From Paracoccus sp. (in: a-proteobacteria) (GTDB lineage Bacteria; Pseudomonadota; Alphaproteobacteria; Rhodobacterales; Rhodobacteraceae): DNA of 64,000 nucleotides. This document shows, one piece after another, positions 7,539 through 16,274 of this stretch. The notes below the pieces were generated by a model that was not told where the DNA came from, did no database searches, and saw only the letters and a list, made by a program, of their open reading frames with translations. The DNA lies in assembly GCF_030538755.1 (NCBI RefSeq), contig NZ_JAUNTJ010000001.1, positions 1 through 64,000 of the forward strand, written 5' to 3'. How positions within the stretch are numbered: the stretch's first letter is position 1; each line of letters begins with the position of its first letter. A program made the translations under genes and the position numbers.

Positions 7539-9227
7539 ATGGCAAAGAACAGGAAAAAGAAACTGTCCGATCTTGCAGACGAATTCGACACGCTGTCGGC
7601 GGCTGCGGGTTTCGAGACCGATGACGGTTTTGACGACAAGAACGACAAAGATGACAAGGCCGACAAGCAAAAGCCCCTTGGCACCGCCAAGGCCGTCGAG
7701 ACCATGTTCCGCAACGCTGTGCGTTCGGAAATGGATATGATCGCCCTGGCGGCGACCAAGGCGAACATCATGATCTCGCTGAACGGGCTGATTATCTCGG
7801 CGCTGATGATCTCGGGTGCGTTCATCTTTGCCAATTCCGCCGCCTTTCTGCTGCCGGCAGGGGTCTTTATGGCGACGGCGGCCTGTTCGATCATCTTTGC
7901 CCTGCTGGCGGCATCGCCCGAACGGGTGCATTATCTGCGCGGGCTGGCTGATTGGGTCCGCGCCCTGCGCCGGGGCGAGGCAGGTTTGCGCGATCTGCGC
8001 ACCTATATGGACCGGGCCAATCAGATGCACGAGGATCACGATCTGAACCTGCTGATCTACGAAGACCGCGTGCGCATGACGCCCGATGATTACTGGGACC
8101 GGATGCAGGCCCTGCTGCGTGACCGCGACGACATCTATCGCAAGATGAGCGATCAGCTGTATTGGCTGGGCCTGATGGCGGATCGCAAGTTCAAGATGCT
8201 GAACGTGTCCTATACCGTGTTCCGCTGGGGCCTGCTGATTTCCGTCATCGCCTTTGTCGGCATCAAATCCGCGTTCGGCCTGTTTCCCGGCCTGACCGGG
8301 CAGCCACAACTGCCGCAACTGCGCAACCTGGGGATTTCGGAATTCCGCGACATCTATGAACCCTCGGCGGTGCAACAGCTTCCCGATGGCCGCATCCTTG
8401 TCGTCGAGGACGAGGCATCCCGCGCGCTCAGCCTGATGAGCATCGGCACCGACGGCACGCTGGTCGAAGACCCGGCCGCCGATGTGCGCCTGACCCGCGC
8501 CTTTGGCCGCCGCCTGAACGATCTCGAAGGGCTGTCGGTCGATGACCACGGCTTCATCTATGCGATCACCTCGCATTCGGCGAATGCCGATGGGCAACGC
8601 CGCGCCGACCGCGAACAGATGCTGCGCTTTCGGATCGAGGGCAACCACGTCGGCCAGATCACCAGCTATACCCATATGCGCGACGCGCTGGACGGGGCGA
8701 CCGAGCTGAAGGCCAGGGTGCAAGAGATGACCGGCGAGGAAATCGACTTCGCCGGTCTGAACATCGAGGGTCTGGCCTTCCACCGCCAGACCCAGAACCT
8801 GATGCTGGGCCTGCGCGAACCGCTGGTCGCGGGACGGTCGCTGATCGTCACCATCCGTAACCCGAACGAGGTGTTCGCCGGTATCGCCCCGCCGGCTTTC
8901 GGCGATCCCATCGTGCTGGACATGCAAGGCGGCGGCATCCGCGCGCTCAGCTTTGACCCGGTGATCGGGGCGTTTCTGATTGTGAATGAAATCCGCGACG
9001 AGGATGGCAAGAACCATTCGCAACTATGGTCATGGAGCGGCGATCCGGCGGATGAACCGGCGATGGTCGATCTGCCCGACATCATCAACCTGAACAACGT
9101 CGAATCCATTGACTCGATTACCATCAACGGCGAATCCCGCCTGCTGCTGATGAGCGATGAGGGCAATCAAAAGAAAGGCCGCCCGGCGAAATACATGATG
9201 CTGGATTACGCCCAGATCGGCCACTGA
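7539..9227 (+). CDS. Pycsar-effector-like membrane domain (PycTM/DUF5706) fused to DUF3616 propeller
   Basis: A 562-residue protein. Residues 1-50 are charged, with DDK-rich low complexity. Residues 53-248 match the PycTM family (membrane effector of Pycsar anti-phage systems): ETMFRNAVRSEMDMIALAATKANIM, two adjacent hydrophobic helices (about 76-98, 102-124), a helical region with YWDRMQALLRDRDDIYRKM and DRKFKMLNVSYTVFRWGLL, and a third helix (about 226-248). Residues about 270-560 look like a DUF3616/SdiA-regulated-type propeller, with EPSAVQQLPDGRILVVEDE, NIEGLAF and LMLGLREPLVAG. Topology (inferred): helical region cytosolic, propeller periplasmic. GTG 7536 and ATG 7539 are both possible starts; GAGGG lies upstream. 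No nucleotide cyclase or cyclic-nucleotide-binding domain is adjacent. Domain calls are by eye. Confidence 0.75.
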   Translation: MAKNRKKKLSDLADEFDTLSAAAGFETDDGFDDKNDKDDKADKQKPLGTAKAVETMFRNAVRSEMDMIALAATKANIMISLNGLIISALMISGAFIFANSAAFLLPAGVFMATAACSIIFALLAASPERVHYLRGLADWVRALRRGEAGLRDLRTYMDRANQMHEDHDLNLLIYEDRVRMTPDDYWDRMQALLRDRDDIYRKMSDQLYWLGLMADRKFKMLNVSYTVFRWGLLISVIAFVGIKSAFGLFPGLTGQPQLPQLRNLGISEFRDIYEPSAVQQLPDGRILVVEDEASRALSLMSIGTDGTLVEDPAADVRLTRAFGRRLNDLEGLSVDDHGFIYAITSHSANADGQRRADREQMLRFRIEGNHVGQITSYTHMRDALDGATELKARVQEMTGEEIDFAGLNIEGLAFHRQTQNLMLGLREPLVAGRSLIVTIRNPNEVFAGIAPPAFGDPIVLDMQGGGIRALSFDPVIGAFLIVNEIRDEDGKNHSQLWSWSGDPADEPAMVDLPDIINLNNVESIDSITINGESRLLLMSDEGNQKKGRPAKYMMLDYAQIGH

Positions 9228-9280
9228 CAACGGCGCGGCGCGGGCCTTGCAACCCGCGCCGCCGGCGCTATGGTCCGGCC

Positions 9281-9517
9281 ATGGATGACCGCGCCCCCAT
9301 TTGGACCCGTGACGAAGTGCAAAGCCCCTGCGTCAATATCTGCGTGATCCACCCGCAGGAAGGCATCTGCGTCGGCTGCTATCGCACCCTCGATGAAATC
9401 GCGGCATGGGGCGGCATGTCCGCCGATGCCCGCCGCGCCATCCTGACCGAACTGCCCGCCCGCAAACCGCTGTTGAAAAAACGCCGTGGCGGCCGCAACG
9501 GACGCCGCGATCCCTGA
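9281..9517 (+). CDS. DUF1289 domain-containing protein
   Basis: A 78-residue protein with the DUF1289 signature SPCVNICVIHPQEGICVGCY followed by RTLDEIAAW, and a basic C-terminal tail (KKRRGGRNGRR). The four cysteines suggest metal or Fe-S binding. The function is unknown. It stands between the PycTM fusion and a convergent cbpM, with a repeat hairpin after its stop. Confidence 0.85.
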   Translation: MDDRAPIWTRDEVQSPCVNICVIHPQEGICVGCYRTLDEIAAWGGMSADARRAILTELPARKPLLKKRRGGRNGRRDP

Positions 9518-9532
9518 CCCGGCGGTTCCCAG

Positions 9533-9594
9533 GCATCTTTGGTCAAAAAATATCCTCTGGGGGTCCGGGGGGCGAAGCGCCCCCGGCCTTTGGG
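9533..9594 (+). repeat. Intergenic repeat, family A with GC hairpin (copy A2)
   Basis: CATCTTTGGTC, an AAATATCC block, CTGGGGGTCC, then a strong hairpin at 9565-9586 (CCGGGGGGCG / GCGCCCCCGG around AA). The same unit, hairpin included, is at 32512-32577. Here it sits between convergent DUF1289 and cbpM ends, where it could act as a bidirectional terminator. Confidence 0.75.
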
Positions 9595-9601
9595 CGCACC
9601 C

Positions 9602-9937
9602 TTAGCGCAGCCGCCGCAGCGTGCCGTGAATGCGCGTGCGCACCTCGTCCGGTTCCGCCGCCACCGCCTGCATCAGCGCGCGCATGTCGCCGCGCATGGT
9701 GTTCAGCTGGTCGATCAGCGACATCACCATATCCAGCGCATCTTCGGGCAGGTCATAGGTTTCGGCCAGATCGCTGACCAGTTGCAGCCGCGCCAGATCG
9801 GCTTCGCGATACATCCGCGCGCCGCTGTCGCTTTGCACCGGCTGCACCAGCCGCGCGCGGCAAAAGGCCACCAGCCGGGTTTCGGTCAGGTCGGTGACAG
9901 CGGCAATGACTTCGGATTCGGAATAGATGCGGGCCAT
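9602..9937 (-). CDS. cbpM: Chaperone modulatory protein CbpM
   Basis: A 111-residue MerR-like helix-turn-helix protein of the CbpM family, which binds the J-domain of CbpA and inhibits its co-chaperone activity. Visible are YSESEVIAAVTDLTETRLVAF and the SGARMYREADLARLQLVSDLAETY segment. ATG 9937 follows the cbpA stop by one base. Its AAGGAGG ribosome site lies inside the end of cbpA, so the two are co-translated; this fixes the start over an upstream in-frame ATG. Confidence 0.85.
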   Translation of the reverse strand: MARIYSESEVIAAVTDLTETRLVAFCRARLVQPVQSDSGARMYREADLARLQLVSDLAETYDLPEDALDMVMSLIDQLNTMRGDMRALMQAVAAEPDEVRTRIHGTLRRLR

Positions 9938-9938
9938 C

Positions 9939-10877
9939 TTATGCCTCCTTCCTTGGGTCATAGGCGTGGGTCTTGCGCCAGTTTTCCATAAAGGCACGCA
10001 GATCGTCATCGACCTGCGGCGGCATCACCACCTTCAGTTCGACATGCTGATCGCCGCCATTCACGCCGCGCCCGCGCAGGCGCAGACGGCGCCCGGTGGA
10101 TGCGCCGGGCGGGATCGTCAGGTTCACCGGCCCGTCGATGGTCGGCGCAGGCACCTTGCCGCCCAGAACCGCCTCGTCGATAGAGATGGGCAGGGTGATG
10201 AAGATGTCGTCACCCTCGCGGCGGAAGGTCGGATCGGGCAGCACGGTCAGCGTCAGATAGGCATCGCCCGCCCCACCCTGACCCATCCCGGCCCCGCCCT
10301 TGCCGCGCAGGCGGATGGTCTGGCCATCCTCGGCCCCCTTGGGGATCGTCACCTCAAGGTCAGAGCCATCGGGCAGGGTGATCCGGGTCTTGCCGCCCCG
10401 CGCGGCGGTCAGCAAGTCGATCTGCAACTGAAACCGCAGATCCTGCCCGCGCATATGGAACGCTTGCTGATCGAAACCACCGCCCGCACCCGCACCACCA
10501 AAACCGCCCGCACCCCGTGCCCGCGCCCCACGCCCGAACAGATCGTCGAACACGCCCGACAGGTCGGGGTCGCCGCTGAAACCATAGTCGCGGGCATAGG
10601 GATTGCCCGCCGCTTCGGCATGTTCGCGATAGGAACGGCGCTGCGGCCGTTCCTGCCCCTGTCCGTCGATCTCGCCCGCGTCAAAGCGGCGGCGCTGTTC
10701 GGGGTCTTTCAGCAGGTCATAGGCGGCGGCGGCTGCCTTGAACCGCTCGACCGCCTTGGGATCGGGGTTCAGGTCCGGGTGATCGGTCTTGGCGATCTTG
10801 CGATACGCCTTTTTGATCTCGGCATCGGTGGCCGATTTTGTCAGGCCAAGGGCCGCATAAGGATCGCCAGCCATCAT
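9939..10877 (-). CDS. cbpA: Curved-DNA-binding-type DnaJ co-chaperone CbpA
   Basis: A 312-residue type II (zinc-finger-less) DnaJ protein. The J-domain is about 5-70 with the HPD motif that stimulates DnaK, followed by a glycine-rich linker (about 118-140) and two C-terminal beta domains (about 150-300) with IPKGAEDGQTIRLRGKG and IPPGASTGRRLRLRGRG. The lack of CxxCxGxG repeats separates it from DnaJ. It forms an operon with cbpM downstream. Two adjacent ATG codons (10877, 10874) could both start it. Confidence 0.9.
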   Translation of the reverse strand: MMAGDPYAALGLTKSATDAEIKKAYRKIAKTDHPDLNPDPKAVERFKAAAAAYDLLKDPEQRRRFDAGEIDGQGQERPQRRSYREHAEAAGNPYARDYGFSGDPDLSGVFDDLFGRGARARGAGGFGGAGAGGGFDQQAFHMRGQDLRFQLQIDLLTAARGGKTRITLPDGSDLEVTIPKGAEDGQTIRLRGKGGAGMGQGGAGDAYLTLTVLPDPTFRREGDDIFITLPISIDEAVLGGKVPAPTIDGPVNLTIPPGASTGRRLRLRGRGVNGGDQHVELKVVMPPQVDDDLRAFMENWRKTHAYDPRKEA

Positions 10878-10936
10878 TCCCCCATGTTCCCCGGTTTGTC
10901 GCGCACCTCAGACAGATAGGCCCCGCGCCGCCCCGG

Positions 10937-11995
10937 TCAATAGGGCATCGCGGTTGCCTTGTGAAACTGCGCGATGGCGTCCAGCGTGTCGGCATCGGGC
11001 ACCCGGCCCAGCCCGGCGATCAGATGCGCAAGCTGCGCATCGGTGGTGGCCCCGATGATCGGCACCACCTTGAAGGGGCGCGTCAATTGCCAGTTGATCG
11101 CCAGATGCATCGGGTCCCAGCCGCGAGTGGCACAAAGCGCCAGCCAGTTGTCCACCGCCTGCGCCGCGCGATCCGTGCGCCGCCCGCCCAGATTGCCCTG
11201 CCCGCCGCTGGCCTTGTCCACGGCGGCGCGGCTGCCGGGCGGCAGGGTGCCGCCCTGATATTTCCCGGTCAGCAGCCCGGCGGCCAGCGGGGAATAGGAC
11301 AGCAGCGTGACATCTTCGTTCACCGCCACTTCGGCCAGATCGGTGTCATAGGGGCGATACAGCACCGAATATTCGTTCTGGATCGCCGCCATGCGCGGTG
11401 CCTTGATCCCACCGGCCACGTCGATCCAGCGGGTCAGCCCCCATGCGCTTTCGTTCGACAGCCCCGCCGCGCGGATCTTGCCCGCCGCCTGCGCGGCCTT
11501 CAGCGCGCTCAGCACGTCCTGCATATGGGCGATGGTCGCCGCGCGGTCCTGTGTCGAGGGATCATAGCTCCAGTTCTGCCGAAAGGCATAGGAACCGCGC
11601 ACCGGCCAGTGAAGCTGGTAAAGGTCGATCCGGTCCACCTGCAACCGTCGCAACGAGGCGTCGATGCAGGCCGTCACCGTGGCCCCGTCAAAGGGGGCGC
11701 CGTCGCGCACATTGGGGCTGGGGCCGCTGATCTTGGTGGCGATCTGCATCCGGTCGCCGGGCCGCCGCGCGGCGACCCATTCGCCGATGATTTCCTCGGA
11801 CCGGCCCACGGTTTCAGGGCGGACGGGGTTCACCGGATACATCTCGGCGCAGTCGAAAAAGGTTATGCCCGCATCCATCGCCCGGTCCATCTGGGCAAAG
11901 GCATCCTCGGGCGGGGTCTGGTTGCCGAATGTCATCGTCCCCAGACAGATTTCGCTGACCCCGACATCGCTGCCGCCCAGATTGACCCGTTTCAT
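10937..11995 (-). CDS. Aldo/keto reductase (Tas-like)
   Basis: A 352-residue NADPH-dependent aldo/keto reductase resembling E. coli Tas. The catalytic tetrad is visible: Asp and Tyr in FDCAEMYPVNP, Lys in IATKISGPS, and His in LYQLHWPVRG. The N-terminal CLGTMTFGNQ and C-terminal IIGATTDAQL also fit. ATG 11995 is preferred over an in-frame start six codons upstream. The substrate is unknown. It is a single gene downstream of ruvX on the same strand, separated by 116 bases. Confidence 0.88.
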   Translation of the reverse strand: MKRVNLGGSDVGVSEICLGTMTFGNQTPPEDAFAQMDRAMDAGITFFDCAEMYPVNPVRPETVGRSEEIIGEWVAARRPGDRMQIATKISGPSPNVRDGAPFDGATVTACIDASLRRLQVDRIDLYQLHWPVRGSYAFRQNWSYDPSTQDRAATIAHMQDVLSALKAAQAAGKIRAAGLSNESAWGLTRWIDVAGGIKAPRMAAIQNEYSVLYRPYDTDLAEVAVNEDVTLLSYSPLAAGLLTGKYQGGTLPPGSRAAVDKASGGQGNLGGRRTDRAAQAVDNWLALCATRGWDPMHLAINWQLTRPFKVVPIIGATTDAQLAHLIAGLGRVPDADTLDAIAQFHKATAMPY

Positions 11996-12111
11996 GTATG
12001 ACCTCTTGTTCATTTGCCGCGCAAGCTAAAGGCGAAGGCGGCGGGATGAAAGGGGGCAAGGGCGGGTGCGGGTTCTGCCGCCCTGCCGCGCCCGCCCGGC
12101 CCCGGCTTGCG

Positions 12112-12579
12112 TCAGGACAGATAGCGCAGCCGGTCCAGCGCGCCTTGCAGGATATATCCGGCGGCGACCTGATCTATCACCTCGGCCCGGCGCTTGCGCG
12201 ATGTGTCGGCCTCTAGCAGCGCGCGTTCGGCGGCGACGGTGGACAGGCGTTCATCCCAGAAGGTGATCGGCAGATCGGTCAGCCGCGCCAGATTGCGGGC
12301 AAAGGCGCGGGTGGATTGCGCGCGCGGGCCTTCGCTGCCGTCCATATTGCGCGGCAGGCCCAGCACGATCCCGGCCAGCCCACGATCCGCCACGATTTTC
12401 AGCAGTTCCGCTGCATCTGCGGTGAATTTCGTGCGCCGGATCACCGACAGGGGCGAGGCCACCTGTCGCAGCCCGTCGCTGACCGCGACGCCGATGGTCT
12501 TGGTGCCAAGGTCCAGCCCGGCGATGGCGCCGGTGCGGGGCAGGGCTGCGGCGAAATCCTCGACCGTTTCGCAGATCAT
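12112..12579 (-). CDS. ruvX: Putative pre-16S rRNA nuclease / Holliday junction resolvase RuvX (YqgF)
   Basis: A 155-residue RNase H-fold nuclease of the YqgF family, which matures the 5' end of 16S rRNA. Visible: catalytic Asp in [15 protein letters not shown], the [15 protein letters not shown] loop, and [16 protein letters not shown] near the C-terminus, with the final acidic motif in [11 protein letters not shown]. The start codon overlaps the ccmI stop by four bases (ATGA), a coupling common in Rhodobacteraceae. Confidence 0.95.
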   Translation of the reverse strand: MICETVEDFAAALPRTGAIAGLDLGTKTIGVAVSDGLRQVASPLSVIRRTKFTADAAELLKIVADRGLAGIVLGLPRNMDGSEGPRAQSTRAFARNLARLTDLPITFWDERLSTVAAERALLEADTSRKRRAEVIDQVAAGYILQGALDRLRYLS

Positions 12580-14120
12580 TCGGTGATCCCGGCGCTTTGG
12601 GCGGCGGCGTCGATCACGGCCAGTGATTCAGGATGGTCGGCAAAACGCTGCCGCGCCTCGGCCAGAATGTCGCGGGCGTGAGCTTCGTTGCCAACCACCA
12701 TCAGAGCCGAGATCAGCCGCGCCCATTCATCCGCCGTGCCGCCCTGCGTGGCCAGCCGCGATTCCAGCCGCCGCACCATATCCAGCACCATCTGCTGGCG
12801 CTGTTCCGGCGTCATGTCGCCAGCGGCCTGAATATCTTCGGCGGTGGGGCCGGGGGCATCGCCTGCCATCGGCATCCCCATCATCACGCCGCCCGCCGGG
12901 GGCTGCGCGCTGGCGGCGGCCTCGATCTGCGTCAGGGCGTCGGGCTGGTCGGCATAGGCCGTGCGGGCGAGGTCGGCCATTTCCGCCGCCTTGTCATCCT
13001 GCCCGATCACCTTCAGCGACGAAATCAGCCGCGCCCATTCCTGCGCCGAGCCGCCCTGAGTGGTCAGCCGGGCCTCTAGCCCTTCGACCATGCCGGCGAT
13101 CATCTGTTCGCGTTCCTCGGGCGTCATCAGCTGCGCATCGGCCATTTGCCCGGCGGTCGGGCCGGTCAGCCCCATGGCGGGGGGCTGATAGTTCGGCTCG
13201 CCCGCGACCCAGGCCAGATCCTCGATCGAGTCGCGGATCGGGGCGATCCATGGCGCGTCGGGCGGTCCCTGTTCCAGCAGCCCGGCCCAGATGCGGAAGG
13301 TCAGGTCGGGGCGGGCGTTCTGCGCATACAGGATGCCCTGCACATAGCGCGCCTGCGGATAATGCGGATCGGCGGCCAGCGCACGGTCGATCAGCGCCTC
13401 GGCCTCGGGCGAGACGATGCCGCCGGTCGCCTGCACCATCAGCGCGGCCAGTTGCGTCAGTTCACTGGCGCTGGCCTGATCGCCGCGCAGGGCGACCAGC
13501 CTTTCCTGTGCGTCGCGGGCGGCGGTGGTATTGCCCAGCCGGGCCTCGTTCTGGGCCAGCAGGATCAGCCCCTGCGGATCGTCCGGGTTGCGGGCCACGG
13601 CCTGACGAAGCTGTTCGATCAACCGGGCGAATTGCGGATCGGCCGGATCGACGGTTTCCGGCGGGGTGGGGGCGTTTGTCTCTAGCTCGGCCTGCGACGG
13701 GCGGTTGGCGCGCATCTGTTCGGCATCGGCCAGACGCGCCGACAGCGGCAGATCGCGCAGGCCCGGCACACCCTCGCGCCAGTAAAGCCCAAAGGCCCCG
13801 CCCGCCAGCACCAGCGCCACCAGCGCCGCCCCGGCCAGCGCGCCGCCCCGGCGCGGCCCCTTGGCGGCCTCAAGCGTCAGCCTGCGGTCGGCCTCCAGCA
13901 CCTTGCGGCCGATTTCGGCGCGCAGCCGGTCGGCGTCGTCGGCGGCGATGATGCCGCGCGCCAGATCGCGATCCACCTCGCGCAATTGGTCGCGATACAC
14001 CTGAAGATCATAGGCGGCGGGGGAATCGGGGATGGCCGCGTCGTCCCGCCGCCGGAACGGCAGCAGGATCGCCCCCACGACCAGAGCCGTCAGCGCCGCG
14101 CAGATGATCCAGAACAGCAT
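12576..14120 (-). CDS. ccmI: c-type cytochrome biogenesis protein CcmI
   Basis: A 514-residue membrane protein of the heme-ligation module that holds apocytochrome c. Helix 1 (about 3-21) and helix 2 (about 94-113) flank a cytosolic leucine-zipper-like loop ([17 protein letters not shown]). The periplasmic part has TPR-like repeats (about 160-300). The C-terminus has two copies of a roughly 70-residue module: 332-402 and 436-508, each starting MTPE(E/Q)R(E/Q)QM and containing G(S/T)A(Q/D)EWARLIS. They are joined by a Met/Gly/Pro linker. ATG 14120 starts the first membrane helix; the longer upstream frame lacks one. Translationally coupled to ruvX. Confidence 0.92.
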   Translation of the reverse strand: MLFWIICAALTALVVGAILLPFRRRDDAAIPDSPAAYDLQVYRDQLREVDRDLARGIIAADDADRLRAEIGRKVLEADRRLTLEAAKGPRRGGALAGAALVALVLAGGAFGLYWREGVPGLRDLPLSARLADAEQMRANRPSQAELETNAPTPPETVDPADPQFARLIEQLRQAVARNPDDPQGLILLAQNEARLGNTTAARDAQERLVALRGDQASASELTQLAALMVQATGGIVSPEAEALIDRALAADPHYPQARYVQGILYAQNARPDLTFRIWAGLLEQGPPDAPWIAPIRDSIEDLAWVAGEPNYQPPAMGLTGPTAGQMADAQLMTPEEREQMIAGMVEGLEARLTTQGGSAQEWARLISSLKVIGQDDKAAEMADLARTAYADQPDALTQIEAAASAQPPAGGVMMGMPMAGDAPGPTAEDIQAAGDMTPEQRQQMVLDMVRRLESRLATQGGTADEWARLISALMVVGNEAHARDILAEARQRFADHPESLAVIDAAAQSAGITE

Positions 14121-14296
14121 CGTCTTCCCCTTGGTTTGCCGCCAACGGGTTAGCCCGTTTCCCCCCGGATCGAAAGCCGAAAGCGTCGCACAAGGTCGCG
14201 ATGCACTGTCGCATCCTGCACGGCGATGCCGCATTCAGGCTTGTCGCTGCGGCGGGGCGCGGGCATGTTTGACGGCGATTCACCCAAGGGGATGCC

Positions 14297-15553
14297 ATGA
14301 CCAAATCGGGCCGTTATTCCGTCTTTGCCATCGCACGCGAGGCGATGCGCCTGCACACCGGCTGGAAACGCGCATGGGCCAGCCCTGAACCGAAATCCTC
14401 CTACAAGGTGATCGTCGTCGGTGCGGGGGGGCACGGTCTGGCCACAGCCTATTATCTGGGCAAGAACTTTGGCATCACCGATGTGGCGGTGCTGGAAAAG
14501 GGCTGGCTGGGTGGCGGCAATACCGGGCGGAACACCACGATCATCCGGTCGAATTACCTGCAAGACCCCTCGGCGGCGATCTTTGACAAGGCGCTGCAAC
14601 TGTATGAGGGGCTGTCGCAGGATCTGAACTATAACGTCATGTTCAGCCCGCGCGGCCTGATTATGCTGGCGCAGTCGGAACATGAGGTGCGCGGATACAA
14701 GCGCACCGTCTATGCCAACAACCTGCAAGGCGTATCCACCGAGTGGATCGAGCCTGCGCGCCTGAAAAAACTGGTGCCGATCATCAATATCGACGGGCCG
14801 CGCTATCCTGTGCTGGGCGGCTTGTATCAGGAACGCGGCGGCACGGCGCGGCATGATGCCGTGGCCTGGGGCTATGCCCGCGCGTGCAGCGATATGGGGA
14901 TGCACATCATCCAGAACTGCGAAGTGCAGGGGATCGAGACGGCGAACGGTCAGGTGACGGGGGTCAACACCTCGAAAGGGCGCATCGGCTGTGACAAGCT
15001 GGCGCTGGTGGTGGCCGGGCATTCGTCGCATCTGGCCGAAATGGCGGGTTTCCGCCTGCCGATCGAGAGCGTGGCGCTGCAAGCCCTGGTATCCGAACCG
15101 ATCAAGCCCTGTATCGACGTGGTGGTGATGGCCAATCTTGTGCATGGCTATCTGTCGCAATCCGACAAGGGTGAACTGGTCATCGGCGGTGGCACCGACG
15201 GGTTCAACAACTTTACCCAACGCGGCAGCTGGCAGCATGTCGAGGAAACCGTGCGCGCCCTGATCGAGACCTTCCCCATCATTTCGCGCCTGAAAATGCT
15301 GCGGCAATGGGGGGGGATCGTGGATATGACCGGCGACCGCTCGCCCATCCTGTCCACCACGCCGGTGGGCGGCATCTTTGTGAACTGCGGCTGGGGCACC
15401 GGCGGGTTCAAGGCGATCCCCGGTTCCGGCTGGGCGATGGCGGAACTGGTGGCCAACGGCCAGCCCGGCCCGCTGGCGGCGGAATTCGGCCTGAACCGTT
15501 TCCGCGAGGGCCGGTTTGTCGATGAATCCGTGGCTGCGGGTGTGGCGCACTGA
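14297..15553 (+). CDS. soxB: Sarcosine oxidase subunit beta
   Basis: A 418-residue FAD/FMN-binding beta subunit of heterotetrameric sarcosine oxidase, which oxidatively demethylates sarcosine to glycine. Visible: dinucleotide fold VIVVGAGGHGLATAYYLGK (about 37-55), GGGNTGRNTTIIRSNYL, and the C-terminal GWGTGGFKAIPGSGWAMAELV flavin motif. Start ATG 14297 follows CCAAGGGG. The usual SoxBDAG order is kept, but a small membrane-protein gene and about 400 bases separate soxB from soxD here. This Sox name is not the sulfur-oxidation Sox system. Confidence 0.96.
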   Translation: MTKSGRYSVFAIAREAMRLHTGWKRAWASPEPKSSYKVIVVGAGGHGLATAYYLGKNFGITDVAVLEKGWLGGGNTGRNTTIIRSNYLQDPSAAIFDKALQLYEGLSQDLNYNVMFSPRGLIMLAQSEHEVRGYKRTVYANNLQGVSTEWIEPARLKKLVPIINIDGPRYPVLGGLYQERGGTARHDAVAWGYARACSDMGMHIIQNCEVQGIETANGQVTGVNTSKGRIGCDKLALVVAGHSSHLAEMAGFRLPIESVALQALVSEPIKPCIDVVVMANLVHGYLSQSDKGELVIGGGTDGFNNFTQRGSWQHVEETVRALIETFPIISRLKMLRQWGGIVDMTGDRSPILSTTPVGGIFVNCGWGTGGFKAIPGSGWAMAELVANGQPGPLAAEFGLNRFREGRFVDESVAAGVAH

Positions 15554-15646
15554 CCGGGGCCGATTGATGAAGATCAGTTTTCAGGGAACCAATGCGGCAG
15601 CCTGCGGATTGTGCAACCACATTCCGAACGCGAGAAAGGTTTTCGC

Positions 15647-15877
15647 ATGGCAGACCAACAGAACAACTCGGGCCTTTACTTCATCGTGGGCGCTGTCGTC
15701 GTCGCGGTTATCGCGATCATCTGGTTCATGTCCTCGGGCGGGGCACCCGCACCTACGGCCTCGACCGGCGACACCACGACTGTCACCGTCGAAACCCCTG
15801 CCGTCGAGGCGCCCGCGGCCGATGCTCCTGCCGTTACCATCGAGGAAGCCCCGGCCGAGCCGGCCCCGGCCAACTGA
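15647..15877 (+). CDS. Small membrane protein with Ala/Pro/Glu-rich tail
   Basis: A 76-residue protein: short polar N-terminus (MADQQNNSG), one membrane helix (about 9-29, FIVGAVVVAVIAIIWFM), then a low-complexity tail rich in Ala, Pro, Thr and Glu (about 30-76), probably periplasmic. ATG 15647 follows GAGAAAGG. I do not recognise a family with a known role. It sits between soxB and soxD, so it may be co-transcribed with sarcosine oxidase, or may be an independent envelope protein. Confidence 0.7.
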   Translation: MADQQNNSGLYFIVGAVVVAVIAIIWFMSSGGAPAPTASTGDTTTVTVETPAVEAPAADAPAVTIEEAPAEPAPAN

Positions 15878-16274
15878 TCTGACCCATGCTGCCGGCGGGG
15901 GATACCCTGCCGGCACCGCCCTGACCTTGCGATCCGTGCAGGTGCGCCATGCTGCGTGATGCTGTGCGCAAGATCGCCCTGTGCGACGAACCGGGCCATT
16001 CCGCCGGGCTGACCGGCGCGGCTGTTGTGGTCGGCGCAGATAGCCTGCCTTTGCAACACGATGCGCACCGTCGTCGCCGCGCCATGCCGCGCCTGCGCCG
16101 TGCTGCGATGCCTGATGCCGCCCCCCGGAATTGTGGCCGCGCCATGCCGGGCCATCTGCGGCTGTCCGGCCCATCCTTGTCTGATCCGTCTGATCCCGCC
16201 ATCCGCCGCCCTTGGGCTGGCGTGACGCGGGATCATGCCGCCACCCTGCCGCCACAATCCAAGGAGCCTGAGGG
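15878..16274. other. Non-coding spacer inside the sarcosine oxidase locus
   Basis: I find no convincing gene in these 397 bases. An inverted repeat at 15890-15915 (TGCCGGC...GCCGGCA, extended by GGG/CCC with a bulge) follows the small gene and could be a weak terminator. Two imperfect direct repeats with the core CGCGCCATGCCG lie near 16075 and 16138. Sequence up to soxD may contain its promoter. Confidence 0.4.

Noticed and set aside
6908..9937. Pycsar cyclase partner for the PycTM-like protein
   Set aside because: None of the neighbouring genes (smpB, DUF1289, cbpM) has a nucleotide cyclase or cyclic-nucleotide-binding domain, so a classical two-gene Pycsar operon is not present here.
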